Part shown: in pieces, positions 28,511 to 36,367 of the stretch
How positions within the stretch are numbered: position 1 is the stretch's first letter
Layout: the number at the start of each line of letters is the position of its first letter
NCBI GenBank assembly: GCA_017453305.1
Contig: JAFTKJ010000032.1
Location: 1-36,367 of the forward strand
Direction of reading: 5' to 3'
Source of the DNA: Clostridia bacterium
Lineage (GTDB): Bacteria > Bacillota > Clostridia > Oscillospirales > CAG-272
DNA length: 36,367 nt
Program-made: the position numbers and the translations under genes
The notes under the pieces: generated by a model
Seen by the model: only the letters and a program-made list of their open reading frames with translations
The model's database searches: none
Told to the model about the DNA's origin: nothing

Positions 28511-28680
28511 CGATGCAAAGTTACTTTAGCCTCCCTCCGGGAGGGAGGTGGTGAGCGAAGCGAACCGGAAGGAGCACGCGACATTATAATCTACTGCTCA
28601 CTACAAAATAAGTGCTTTGCGTTCGTACACGCAGGCTCCTTCAGTCGCCTTCGGCGCCAGCTCCCTCTCGGAGGGAGCCT
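28511..28680. repeat. MITE-like palindromic repeat element E3
   Basis: This is nearly the same as E1 over its first 80 bases (CCTCCCTCCGGGAGGGAGG hairpin, GTGAGCGAAGCGAACCGGAA, then ATTATAATCTAC) and ends with GTCGCCTTCGGCGCC and CTCCCTCTCGGAGGGAG hairpins like the fragment at 1-52. It fills the space between remB and the small membrane gene. Confidence 0.72.
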
Positions 28681-28695
28681 CAAAAGTAAAGCTCC

Positions 28696-29025
28696 TTATT
28701 CCTCTTTTTTTCTCTTTTCTTGCTTTCTCATTCGATAGTAAAAAACAGCCTCGGGAATGAGAAAACACAGACAAACAACAATGATAATTGTTGCGTATGC
28801 TAACGTTTCTGCATTGATGCTTGAATCTAAAAACTCAAGTAAAGCAGTAAACATTTGAAGCACAATCATAACAACTGCTGATATAATCTTTCCTTTTCTT
28901 GGTTTTCTTTGTGCCTTGCAGAGTTGATACAACTCATACACACTCAAGCCCAAAATCAACAACAGTAGAAAAGAGATAGAAGAATTTGCTATAATTTCAA
29001 TAATTTTTTCTTTGTAAGTTTCCAT
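28696..29025 (-). CDS. Small three-helix membrane protein, unknown
   Basis: This 109-residue protein has three clear hydrophobic segments (about residues 16-36, 48-66 and 76-95) and a Lys/Arg/Glu-rich C-terminal tail (MRKQEKRKKEE). I do not recognise a family. It starts 14 bases after the recF stop, in the place where remB would be expected. There is no good ribosome binding site before its ATG at 29025, so its translation may depend on coupling to recF. Its stop abuts repeat element E3. The membrane pattern makes it likely to be a real gene. Confidence 0.6.
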   Translation of the reverse strand: METYKEKIIEIIANSSISFLLLLILGLSVYELYQLCKAQRKPRKGKIISAVVMIVLQMFTALLEFLDSSINAETLAYATIIIVVCLCFLIPEAVFYYRMRKQEKRKKEE

Positions 29026-29038
29026 AGTTTATTTTTTA

Positions 29039-30139
29039 TTACTTGAAAGTCCCATTCTCGACCTTTATCATTTTTCCGCCGGCAATGCCCGAGGGCTCGC
29101 AGGTGGTGATGATGACCTGTCGCTCGCCGATCTTTCCAGAGAGGTAAGCGCGGCGCGTGCTATCCAGCTCGGAAAAAACGTCGTCAAAGAGAAAGACGGG
29201 CTTCTCTCCGCATACGGCGGCACAGACCTCTCCCTCGGCAAGCTTCATGGCAAGCGCTAAGGAACGTTGCTGTCCTTGCGAGGCAAAGGCACGTGCGGGC
29301 TTATCGTTGAGCATGATCTCAATATCATCCTTATGAATGCCCCACAGCGTGCTCCCCGCACCGATCTCACGGTCATAATGTGAGGTCAGGAGTGATAGAT
29401 ACGCCGCCTCGGTGCTCTCTACGTCCTCGTATTCCTCGGGAGCTTGTTTGGAGGAGCCAAGGTACACAGCCGTCGGCTTTTCCCTCTCCCCCGTCATTTC
29501 GGCAAAGCATTGCTCTATATGGACGGAGGCTGTTTTTAAATATCTCTGCCTGTATTTTGCAATGACGGCAGCCTCGTGCGCCAATTGGCGTGACCAAAAC
29601 TCTACAGTGGAATCAAACGTGCGTCGATCCTCCTCGGCGTTTCTGATCAGCTGATTGCGCTGCTTTAAGATTTGATTGTACTTTTGCAAGCTCTTGAGAT
29701 AGACGGGATACAGCTGTGAAATAGCAATATCGAGGTAGTTACGTCGCTCTCCGGGTCCCTCCTTGATCAGGGAAAGATGCTCCGGGCAAAACAGCACTGT
29801 TCGAAAGGCGCCGACGATATCCGACACTCTTCCCACCTTGACCTTGTTTTGCTCGATGTGCTTTCTTTTTCCTGCCATCATGCGGACGGTAATATTTTGT
29901 CTGCGCACCGAGTCGGTAAAATCCATCGATACCTCACAGCTCTCGGCACCAAAGCGGATCATTTCCTCGTCATGCGAGGTACGAAAGCTTTTGCCGAGCG
30001 CCGTAAAGTGGATCGCCTCTAACAGATTGGTCTTTCCCTGCGCGTTCTCTCCGCACAGAATATTGACGCCGCTGTCAAACTCGATCTCTGCTTGCTCAAT
30101 GTTTCTAAAATCGCGAATGCGAATTTTGTTGCATTCCAT
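29039..30139 (-). CDS. recF: DNA replication and repair protein RecF
   Basis: This 366-residue SMC-like ATPase helps load RecA at gaps during recombinational repair. The Walker A motif GENAQGKTN is near residue 35, the ABC signature FASQGQQRSLALAMKLAE near 287, and Walker B with D-loop FLFDDVFSELD near 320; length is normal. It starts 26 bases after the dnaN stop. No clear Shine-Dalgarno sequence precedes the ATG at 30139, which suggests coupling to dnaN or weak translation. The S4-domain gene (yaaA) that often lies between dnaN and recF in Firmicutes is absent here. Confidence 0.97.
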   Translation of the reverse strand: MECNKIRIRDFRNIEQAEIEFDSGVNILCGENAQGKTNLLEAIHFTALGKSFRTSHDEEMIRFGAESCEVSMDFTDSVRRQNITVRMMAGKRKHIEQNKVKVGRVSDIVGAFRTVLFCPEHLSLIKEGPGERRNYLDIAISQLYPVYLKSLQKYNQILKQRNQLIRNAEEDRRTFDSTVEFWSRQLAHEAAVIAKYRQRYLKTASVHIEQCFAEMTGEREKPTAVYLGSSKQAPEEYEDVESTEAAYLSLLTSHYDREIGAGSTLWGIHKDDIEIMLNDKPARAFASQGQQRSLALAMKLAEGEVCAAVCGEKPVFLFDDVFSELDSTRRAYLSGKIGERQVIITTCEPSGIAGGKMIKVENGTFK

Positions 30140-30165
30140 TGCAATTCAATTTTTGAAACGAACGA

Positions 30166-31317
30166 TTACTCTTTCATACGGACGGGCAGGAGCATAAACA
30201 GCTCCTTCTGGTCTTCCTGCGGGCAGGCAGGCTCAATGTTCATGCTGGTCAATGCCGAGGTCATGGAAAGTCTTACGGTCTCGGCATCGCTTGCGCGCAA
30301 GCTGTCGATCAAGAAGCGGTTGTTGAATGCGATGAGAATATTACCGCCTTCTTTTTCGATATCGATCTCATCATAAGTGCTGCCCAGCGTGGAAACGGCA
30401 GAAACCTTTAACAATTCGTCGGCAAACTCCAATTTGACGTGGGATCTGACACTTCCCGCAATCTTTTCCTCGGTGACGAGTGCCGCTCTTTCCAAAGCGG
30501 AGATCATTCTTTCTCTGTCAACCGTTGCAAAAATACGGTGGGTGGTAAGAATAATGCGATCAAAATCGATATACTGTCCCTCGATCAAGCGAGAGAAGAA
30601 GATCATTGCACCGATGTTGAAAACGATGTTCTTTCGAGACATATAAATTCTGACGGTTTCTCTTTCGTCGTCCTTGAGAAGCTTGAACAGCTCGTTGACG
30701 GTTTTGGTAGGAATGATGAAGGAGAACTTCAGCGCGGACTGATCCTCGTTCTTGTTTTCAATCTCGGTCTTAAAGGAGCACTTTGCCAGCTTGTAGCTAT
30801 CGCAGGAAACGGTGAGGATCTCATCGTTTGTAATGCGGAAATAACAGCCGTTGAGAACGGGACGCTGGTCGTTGGACGCCATTGCATACATGACCTTGGA
30901 AAGCATGTTTTTAAGAACCGACTGACCGATGACAAATCCATCCTCGGTGACAAGGCGGGGAATTGTGGGATAGTCGGATGCGGGAAGCGCCGTCATTTTG
31001 TGGCTTGCCTTTCCGCTGGAGATGCACGCCTGCATATTTTCGTTCACGGTAAGAGTAACGAACTCCCCTTCCATAACGCGCAGGGTCTGTACAAATTTTT
31101 GTGCGTTGATAATGGCAGAGCCTGCCTCCTCAACCTGAGCCTCTACGCATACGCGCATACCCTTTTCCAGGTCGAAGGTGGTCATTACGCAGTTACCGCT
31201 TTGGTCTGCCTCCATTAAAATACCCTCTGCGGCAGAAAGCGTCGATTTACCGGATACCGCACACATTAAGGGAGCAACCGCATCACTGATGGATTGTCTG
31301 TTAAATATAATTTTCAT
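30166..31317 (-). CDS. dnaN: DNA polymerase III sliding clamp, beta subunit
   Basis: This 383-residue protein forms the ring-shaped clamp that holds polymerase on DNA. The three clamp folds are present in order, with PASDYPTIP near 112, RPVLNGCYF near 152 and a C-terminal LLPVRM that is the family's usual ending. The start was set at the ATG at 31317, with AAAGGAAC upstream and the common MKIIF N-terminus; a start 24 bases further upstream lacks a site. The gene lies downstream of dnaA across the origin. A CTTCGCGAAG palindrome (31367-31376) sits in its leader. Confidence 0.96.
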   Translation of the reverse strand: MKIIFNRQSISDAVAPLMCAVSGKSTLSAAEGILMEADQSGNCVMTTFDLEKGMRVCVEAQVEEAGSAIINAQKFVQTLRVMEGEFVTLTVNENMQACISSGKASHKMTALPASDYPTIPRLVTEDGFVIGQSVLKNMLSKVMYAMASNDQRPVLNGCYFRITNDEILTVSCDSYKLAKCSFKTEIENKNEDQSALKFSFIIPTKTVNELFKLLKDDERETVRIYMSRKNIVFNIGAMIFFSRLIEGQYIDFDRIILTTHRIFATVDRERMISALERAALVTEEKIAGSVRSHVKLEFADELLKVSAVSTLGSTYDEIDIEKEGGNILIAFNNRFLIDSLRASDAETVRLSMTSALTSMNIEPACPQEDQKELFMLLPVRMKE

Positions 31318-31407
31318 TCGATAAGTTCCTTTCCGAGTCAAGCTCCGCGCAACGTCCTTTTGGTTTCTTCGCGAAGCGGAAATAAATAGAATAAATAAAC
31401 TATTATT

Positions 31408-31448
31408 TTAGTAGTATTATTAGTAAGGGGTGTAGAAACTGTGGAAAA
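31408..31448 (-). other. DnaA-trio unwinding module of oriC
   Basis: Read on the minus strand (dnaA to dnaN), TTTTCCACA (31448-31440) is followed by a degenerate second box GTTTCTACA (31439-31431), a CCCC cluster (31430-31427) and six trinucleotides TAC TAA TAA TAC TAC TAA (31425-31408), then an AT-rich stretch. This is the order of the basal unwinding module described for Bacillus subtilis (DnaA boxes, GC cluster, DnaA-trios) at the same place, between dnaA and dnaN. Confidence 0.78.
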
Positions 31449-31855
31449 CTTAAAATTTCCTTTTGGTGTAAGGCTTTTTTAGATTTTGTTTTTTTGTTTA
31501 AAGGTGGAAAAATCATGCAAAAGATGTGGAGGATGGGAACACCTGAACGATCTCTTCCACCATTTTTAAGCGGATGACAGAAGAATTAGAACGTTATCGT
31601 TTCCCATTTTATTTTTCCACAACTTGTTTGCTGTGTAAAAGATGGAAAAAGGTAGAAAATTGAGGAGAAAAGGAGGAAAAAGTCGAAGTTTTCCACTTTC
31701 TGAAAGATATTTCTTTCAACAGAAAAAAATGCTTATGAGAAAAGGAAAAATTCTATTTTTTCAACAGGCGGAAAAATAGAAGTCACTACTTTTTCCACCT
31801 GCTTTTCCACAGGTGTTGAAAATGTTGTGGAAAACTGTTATTTTGGTGTGGAAAT
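31440..31855. other. oriC: Replication origin (oriC) DnaA-box cluster
   Basis: The dnaA-dnaN gap holds four exact TTTTCCACA boxes: 31440-31448 and 31826-31834 on the minus strand, 31613-31621 and 31803-31811 on the plus strand. One-base variants occur at 31503-31511, 31689-31697, 31791-31799 and 31847-31855. The usual TTATCCACA was not found. The region is AT-rich and has no gene. Box density, the flanking genes and the DnaA-trios make this the likely chromosomal origin. The short region upstream of dnaA shows no comparable cluster. Confidence 0.82.
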
Positions 31856-31858
31856 CTT

Positions 31859-33295
31859 TTATTTTCCCGTGATTTCCTTTTTTAATTCTCCAATATCTGC
31901 CGCAAAAGCGGGATCTTCAATGATCTTTGTTTCTATGAGGCGATGGGAAGAAATAATGGTAGAGTGGTCTCTCTCGAATATTTTTGCAATATTAGGGAAA
32001 GACATTTCGGTCAACTCGCGAATGAGGTAAACCGTGATATGCCTCGTATTTGCAATATCCTTGTTTCTTTTGTTTCCGGTCAGGCTCTCTTTTGAGATAC
32101 CGTATTTGTTATAGACCGATGCGAAGATTTTATCCACCGTTACGCTGATCGGCTCGGCACCTCCCAAAAGCTCGGAGATGCATTCGTGCGCAAGCTCCAT
32201 GGTGATCTCCTTGCCGGAGAGGAAGCTCAAAGCCCCCAGCTTTTTAATAGCACCCTCGATCTGGCGGATGTTGGAGCGCAAATTTTCACCAAGGAAGGTG
32301 AGCACCTCATCCGGGATAACGACGTTGACCTGCTCTGCCTTCTTTTTGATGATTGCAATGCGAAGCTCCAGATCCGGCGGCTCGATATCTGCGATCAAGC
32401 CCCATTCAAAGCGCGAGGTCAAGCGATCCTCTAAGGTTTTGATATCACGCGGCGGACGGTCGGAGGTGAGGATGATCTGCTTTTTTTCGTCGTAAAGCGC
32501 ATTGAAGGTGTGGAAGAATTCCTCCTGCGTGGAGGTCTTTCCCGCAATGAACTGAATATCGTCGATGAGAAGCACGTCGCAATTGCGGTATTTATCGTGG
32601 AATTCCGACATGGTCTTATTTGCGAGGGAGGCGATCATCTGGTTTGTAAAATCCTCACCGCGGGTGTAGATGATTTTGATGTCGGGATTGTTCTGCTTCA
32701 TGCGATTGATGGTAGCATGCATCAGGTGCGTTTTACCAAGTCCGCTGTTTCCGTAAATAAATAAGGGGTTGTAGGTGGAAAGAGAGGATTTTGCATCCGA
32801 CTCGTAATTTGCAGGGCTGTTTGCTACTGCAAAGCACGCCGCATGTGCAAACTTATTGGTGCTTCCTACGATGAAATTTTCAAATGTATATTCAAAATTG
32901 TATTCGGGAAGTCCGGAAGTGGCTTTTTTGGGAGAAAAATCCTTTTTTTCCTGCGGAAGTCCTACGATCTGACTTTTGACCTGGTCGGAGGAGGAGGCAG
33001 AACCCGTAAAGATGAGATTGACGCGCACCTCAAAGCCCAAAAGCTGACAGAACTTTTCTTGAATGGATTTGATATATTTGTCCTGAATGATTTTAAATTT
33101 GAATTCTGAGGAGATTCCCATGGAGACGGTGAATTCCGAGGGGGTACTTTGATCGGTTGAGGTATCCTGGAATGAAATGATTTTGATTTCTCCAAACCAA
33201 AGATCAATGGAGGATTCGGAAAGCTCGGAACGGAAGGATTCCTTTACCATAGTCCATATCTCGTTGATTTCTTCGATGTAGCTTTGAGAAGGCAT
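31859..33295 (-). CDS. dnaA: Chromosomal replication initiator protein DnaA
   Basis: This 478-residue protein binds the origin and opens it. Domain I is at about 1-90, a linker at 95-130, and the AAA+ domain at about 135-350 with Walker A GNSGLGKT (182-189) and Walker B LLIDDIQF. The C-terminal DNA-binding domain is at about 385-478. In that domain the normally strict DHTTVxHA signature reads DHSTIISS (443-450), with Ser at the positions of E. coli Thr435 and His439. AAAGGAG lies before the ATG at 33295. The gene has its own promoter and runs through the origin into dnaN. Confidence 0.98.
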   Translation of the reverse strand: MPSQSYIEEINEIWTMVKESFRSELSESSIDLWFGEIKIISFQDTSTDQSTPSEFTVSMGISSEFKFKIIQDKYIKSIQEKFCQLLGFEVRVNLIFTGSASSSDQVKSQIVGLPQEKKDFSPKKATSGLPEYNFEYTFENFIVGSTNKFAHAACFAVANSPANYESDAKSSLSTYNPLFIYGNSGLGKTHLMHATINRMKQNNPDIKIIYTRGEDFTNQMIASLANKTMSEFHDKYRNCDVLLIDDIQFIAGKTSTQEEFFHTFNALYDEKKQIILTSDRPPRDIKTLEDRLTSRFEWGLIADIEPPDLELRIAIIKKKAEQVNVVIPDEVLTFLGENLRSNIRQIEGAIKKLGALSFLSGKEITMELAHECISELLGGAEPISVTVDKIFASVYNKYGISKESLTGNKRNKDIANTRHITVYLIRELTEMSFPNIAKIFERDHSTIISSHRLIETKIIEDPAFAADIGELKKEITGK

Positions 33296-33341
33296 TGAAA
33301 ATCTCCTTTCAAAATTTGTGTCGCATATATATAATAATATA

Positions 33342-33370
33342 ATTATAACATAAATTTATAATATTTACAA
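33342..33370 (-). promoter_or_regulatory. dnaA promoter
   Basis: On the minus strand TTGTAA (33365-33370), 17 bases, perfect TATAAT (33342-33347), about 47 bases before the dnaA start codon. Confidence 0.65.
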
Positions 33371-33434
33371 CACGACACCTTCTTTTTTTAAAAAAATTTA
33401 CAAATAATTTAAAATAAACATCATAAAAATGATA

Positions 33435-33462
33435 TTGACAAACGGGAAAAAGGAGGTATAAT
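33435..33462 (+). promoter_or_regulatory. Promoter of the copper ATPase gene
   Basis: Perfect TTGACA (33435-33440) and perfect TATAAT (33457-33462) separated by 16 bases, 51 bases before the chosen ATG. Such a strong core usually needs a repressor. Confidence 0.8.
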
Positions 33463-33473
33463 ATTATATATCG

Positions 33474-33491
33474 AGTTAGGTATTGCTAACT
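33474..33491. promoter_or_regulatory. Inverted-repeat operator over the copA transcription start
   Basis: AGTTAGGTATTGCTAACT is a perfect 6-base inverted repeat with a 6-base spacer, placed just after the -10 box. The TTAGG...CTAA shape resembles sites of DtxR/MntR-type metal regulators. The regulator gene is not in the window; a copper repressor with a different site cannot be ruled out. Confidence 0.5.
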
Positions 33492-33512
33492 AAAATAAAA
33501 AAAGAGGTTTTC

Positions 33513-36059
33513 ATGAGACTTCATTACGAGATTAAAGGAATGAGCTGTGCCGCGTGTGTTTCTCACGTAGAGAGAGCCGTGCGGTCAGTAATCAAGGATG
33601 AGGACAGCGCAACCGTCTCTCTTCTGACCAATTCGGTCTCCATTATCACATGCGAAGACGTTAACCGTGAAGCGTTTGAAGAAAAGCTTGCGGCGGCGAT
33701 CTCCCATGCGGGATACACCCTTTTGCGGGGGGATAGCGAAAAGACGGATCAAAATAAAGAATACCGGAAGAGAAAAATCAAATTGATCCTCTCGGCGCTC
33801 TTTACGCTGGCGCTGATGTATCTTTCGATGGGTGGTATGATCGGGCTGCCGACACCTCCTTTTTTGAGCGGTGTTGAGAATGCTTTGAAAATGGCGTTTG
33901 CGCAATTGATCCTGACCATCCCCGTGATCGTTCTCAATTTTAAATTTTTTAACAGCGGATTTCGCGCACTCCTTCATTTTTCCCCGAATATGGATTCTTT
34001 GATTGCGGTGGGTTCGGGTGCATCGGTCATCTACGGCTTGTTTGCCATTGTGATGATTGCAACGGCGCGTGAGGATGCCGCCGTGCACGCATATTTGCAC
34101 GATCTTTATTTTGAATCCGCGGCGATGATTCTGACTCTTGTTTCTCTTGGAAAGCTGTTGGAATCGCGCGCAAAGGACAAGGCGTCCGACGCCGTGCGTT
34201 CCCTTTCTACTCTCTCCCCAAAATACGCGGCAGTTTTGCGCGACGGAAAAGAAGAATCGATCCCCGTGGGAGAGATTTGTGTGGGAGATTTGATTTTGGT
34301 TCGCGTGGGTGAATGGATCCCCGTAGACGGCGTTGTGGTAGAGGGAAGCGGCAGCACCGACGAATCTGCCTTGACGGGAGAGAGCATGCCTGTGGAAAAA
34401 ACGGTTGGCTCAAAGGTACGTGCGGCTTGCGTTCTGACCACGGGCGCACTGACCCTTTGTGCCGAGCAGGTGGGTGAGGATACCTCCCTTTCCCGCATCA
34501 TTCGCCTTTTGGAGGATGCCGCCGCATCCAAAGCTCCCATTGCACGCGTGGCGGATAAGGTCAGTTCTATTTTCGTTCCTTGCGTGATGCTGATCTCTTT
34601 GATCACCTTTACCGTGTGGATGATCGCTACGCAACAGGTGGAAAGTGCCCTGCGTTCCTCGATCGCCGTGCTGGTCATCTCCTGCCCCTGCGCATTGGGA
34701 CTTGCTACGCCGACGGCGATCACGGTGGGGATCGGTCGCGGTGCGCGAAACGGTATTCTGTTCCGCTCTGCAGAGGCGTTGGAAAAGCTTTGTGACATCA
34801 AGACTGTCGTTTTTGACAAAACGGGTACCTTGACGGAGGGAAAACCAACACTCACCGACGTGTACTCCTACGGGGAAGATGCAGAACGGGTGTTGAAAAT
34901 TGCGGCATCTGTTGAAAATCTGTCCTCTCACCCCTTGGCGCTTGCCGTGCGGCTGGGGGCAAAAAAGCTGGTGGGAGAGGAATTGTTTAACGTCTCCGAT
35001 TTTGCATCCTTGACGGGTGTTGGTGCTTGCGGTGTGGCGGACGGCATTTTGTGTCGGGTAGGAAAGCCTGAACACGGAATGGCGGAACAGGGTAAAAATG
35101 TTGATACGTGTGCGGAAAAAGAAGAGCTGCGCGAGGGAATTCGCGTAACGGAAAGAAAAACCGACGTGTGCCTTGCAAGTGATTTTTTGCGCCTGGAGAG
35201 TCAGGGAAAAAGTGCGGTGGTGGTCTCCTTTGACGGGCGTGACGTGGCGATCCTTGGAATTGCGGACCGCATCCGAGAGGACGCGCCCTCTGCCGTAGAA
35301 GCCCTGCAAAGTGCCTCTGTGCGCTGTTTGATGCTGACGGGGGACAATGAGCGGACGGCTGCTTCCATCTCCGCAGAGGCGAAATTAGACGGCTTTTACG
35401 CAGGTCTTTTGCCTGAGGATAAAGAGCGGATGGTGCGCGAGATTTCGGAGTCCTCTCCCTGCGCGATGGTGGGTGACGGCATCAACGATGCCCCTGCTCT
35501 GGTGCGTGCCGACGTGGGAATTGCCGTGGGTGCCGGAACGGAGGTTGCAATTGACTGTGCGGACGTGGTCCTTTCGGGCAATTCCTTGCAATCGATATGT
35601 GATGCGTACTTTTTGAGCCGCGCATCCATTCGCATCATCAAGCAGAATTTGTTTTGGGCTTTGTTCTACAATGCGATTTGTATCCCCGTGGCGGCAGGTG
35701 TCTTTTACCCTATGCTCGGCTGGCAGCTCAGCCCCATGCTGGCGTCGGCGGCGATGAGCTTTTCATCGGTATGTGTTGTATTAAACGCACTTCGGTTGCG
35801 TTCGATTCCATTAAGAAAAGGAGAAAAGAAAATGTTTGGAAAAAAAGAAGTCATCGCCTACACCCTCTCTGTTGAGGGAATGATGTGTCCCCGTTGCGTA
35901 GCACACGTAAAGAGCGCCCTGGAGGGCGTGAAGGGCGTCAAGAGTGCAACTGTAGACCTGGAGAGCAAAAAAGCGGTTGCAGAGGCTGTTTCCACCACCT
36001 CCGTTGACGCATTGATCTCTGCGGTGACCGCCGCAGGCTACGAGTGTAAGCAGATCTGA
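33513..36059 (+). CDS. copA: Copper-translocating P1B-type ATPase with N- and C-terminal heavy-metal domains
   Basis: This 848-residue membrane pump exports copper(I) using ATP. An N-terminal heavy-metal domain has Cys12 and Cys15 (GMSCAAC). Eight membrane helices follow, with the metal-path motif CPC at 391-393, YN in helix 7 (FYNAICIP) and MSFSS in helix 8, the pattern of copper(I) pumps. The phosphorylated Asp435 is in DKTGT, the HP motif is SSHPLA, and the hinge is GDGIND (654-659). The nucleotide domain carries an insertion of about 50 charged residues (around 520-570). A second heavy-metal domain, with Cys792 and Cys795 (GMMCPRC), is fused at the C-terminus, which is uncommon. The start was set at the ATG at 33513 after AAAGAGG. 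It runs alone, with its own promoter, operator and terminator. Confidence 0.93.
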   Translation: MRLHYEIKGMSCAACVSHVERAVRSVIKDEDSATVSLLTNSVSIITCEDVNREAFEEKLAAAISHAGYTLLRGDSEKTDQNKEYRKRKIKLILSALFTLALMYLSMGGMIGLPTPPFLSGVENALKMAFAQLILTIPVIVLNFKFFNSGFRALLHFSPNMDSLIAVGSGASVIYGLFAIVMIATAREDAAVHAYLHDLYFESAAMILTLVSLGKLLESRAKDKASDAVRSLSTLSPKYAAVLRDGKEESIPVGEICVGDLILVRVGEWIPVDGVVVEGSGSTDESALTGESMPVEKTVGSKVRAACVLTTGALTLCAEQVGEDTSLSRIIRLLEDAAASKAPIARVADKVSSIFVPCVMLISLITFTVWMIATQQVESALRSSIAVLVISCPCALGLATPTAITVGIGRGARNGILFRSAEALEKLCDIKTVVFDKTGTLTEGKPTLTDVYSYGEDAERVLKIAASVENLSSHPLALAVRLGAKKLVGEELFNVSDFASLTGVGACGVADGILCRVGKPEHGMAEQGKNVDTCAEKEELREGIRVTERKTDVCLASDFLRLESQGKSAVVVSFDGRDVAILGIADRIREDAPSAVEALQSASVRCLMLTGDNERTAASISAEAKLDGFYAGLLPEDKERMVREISESSPCAMVGDGINDAPALVRADVGIAVGAGTEVAIDCADVVLSGNSLQSICDAYFLSRASIRIIKQNLFWALFYNAICIPVAAGVFYPMLGWQLSPMLASAAMSFSSVCVVLNALRLRSIPLRKGEKKMFGKKEVIAYTLSVEGMMCPRCVAHVKSALEGVKGVKSATVDLESKKAVAEAVSTTSVDALISAVTAAGYECKQI
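35819..35834 (+). promoter_or_regulatory. Internal ribosome binding site and ATG for a free copper chaperone domain
   Basis: Inside the ATPase gene, AGGAG (35819-35823) lies eight bases before an in-frame ATG (35832). Starting there would give a 75-residue CopZ-like chaperone (MFGKKEV..., GMMCPRC) ending at the same stop codon at 36059. The site lies precisely at the boundary between helix 8 and the C-terminal heavy-metal domain. Confidence 0.5.
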
Positions 36060-36367
36060 TATTCTTGGATTGGGACGCGTTTTTAGGGGACGTGTTTTGT
36101 CAGACCCCTTTTGAAAAAGGGGTCCGACACCCCCTAAAACTTCCCTGAAAGGAAGTTTTTGAGATAGCAATATTGGGAGAGTTTGTGCTCTCCTTTTTTG
36201 TTTTGTGCATTGGATTTGTCAGCGTGTGCACAGACGGTCGACGCGAACCGCAGGTTCGCTCGGCTCTCGCAAGCGGCTAGGGACCACTAACCCTATCCGC
36301 TCAGAAAGTTGTTTTGTGTGAGGTAAGGTGTTTGGTAGCATTCTTTTTGAGGAGAAGCCTTACGAAA
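36060..36367. other. Noncoding region after copA with several hairpins
   Basis: No gene is visible in this stretch. It holds a nested hairpin (TTTTAGGGG 36081-36089 with CCCCTAAAA 36131-36139, enclosing GACCCCTTTT/AAAAGGGGTC), a hairpin AAACTTCC/GGAAGTTT (36137-36158), the terminator at 36176, a GCGAACC/GGTTCGC repeat (36243-36259), a hairpin AGCGGCTAGGG/CCCTATCCGCT (36272-36301), and GAGGAGAAGCCT (36349-36360), which matches the right end of repeat E2. Confidence 0.6.
36176..36199 (+). terminator. Terminator after the copper ATPase gene
   Basis: GGAGAG (36176-36181) and CTCTCC (36188-36193) form a stem with a 6-base loop, followed by six T residues. Confidence 0.8.

Noticed and set aside
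33296-33482. A second DnaA-box cluster upstream of dnaA, as in Bacillus subtilis
   Set aside because: The region is AT-rich but has no TTTTCCACA or TTATCCACA; it holds two divergent promoters only.
36243-36301. A possible tRNA (GGTTCG-like T-loop)
   Set aside because: No acceptor stem, anticodon arm or D-arm could be placed around it.

Overview
The window is a chromosomal replication-origin region of a Clostridia-type Firmicute, probably an uncultured gut or rumen anaerobe. The evidence is the gene order dnaA-dnaN-recF-(small membrane gene)-remB-gyrB-mreC-mreD-gyrA, strong AGGAGG-type ribosome binding sites, Gram-positive lipoprotein signals, BspA-type leucine-rich repeats and families of short palindromic repeats. 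No rRNA or tRNA was seen, so a finer taxonomic assignment is not supported.

Layout. (1) 1-15000, minus strand: a solute-binding lipoprotein with its own promoter and terminator, preceded in transcription order by a large lipoprotein operon. That operon holds four GH31 glycosidases in tandem (14984 down to 3827) followed by a BspA-like leucine-rich-repeat lipoprotein. The GH31 genes alternate between two types (short, long, short, long), which suggests duplication of a two-gene module. (2) 15000-15310: a divergent regulatory region with a promoter in each direction and a recurring TTTTGCACAAAA-like motif that is also found upstream of the solute-binding gene. (3) 15311-20846, plus strand: an AraC-type regulator, a cytoplasmic GH127/DUF1680-like protein, a nucleoside hydrolase, a ribokinase and an AT-rich gene of unknown function, closed by a strong terminator. 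The natural reading is uptake and breakdown of a furanose-containing glycan or nucleoside-like compound, with outer enzymes in (1) and cytoplasmic steps in (3). (4) 20850-27610, minus strand: gyrB-mreC-mreD-gyrA and a small lipoprotein. GyrA carries Ala and Gly at the two quinolone-contacting positions. (5) 27611-28695: three related hairpin-bounded repeat elements around remB, and a duplicated 3' end of remB. (6) 28696-33295, minus strand: a small membrane protein, recF, dnaN, an origin (31400-31858) and dnaA. The origin has TTTTCCACA-type DnaA boxes and a DnaA-trio unwinding module. (7) 33296-36367, plus strand: a copper-type P1B ATPase with its own promoter and an inverted-repeat operator. 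Its C-terminal metal-binding domain has an internal ribosome binding site and could also be made as a free chaperone.

From the origin, the genes on both sides mostly run with the replication fork; the AraC operon is the head-on exception. The most notable points are the alternating GH31 cluster with a shared candidate regulatory motif, the origin architecture with a matching divergence in the DnaA recognition helix, the possible dual product of the copper ATPase gene, and the broken copy of remB among the repeats.
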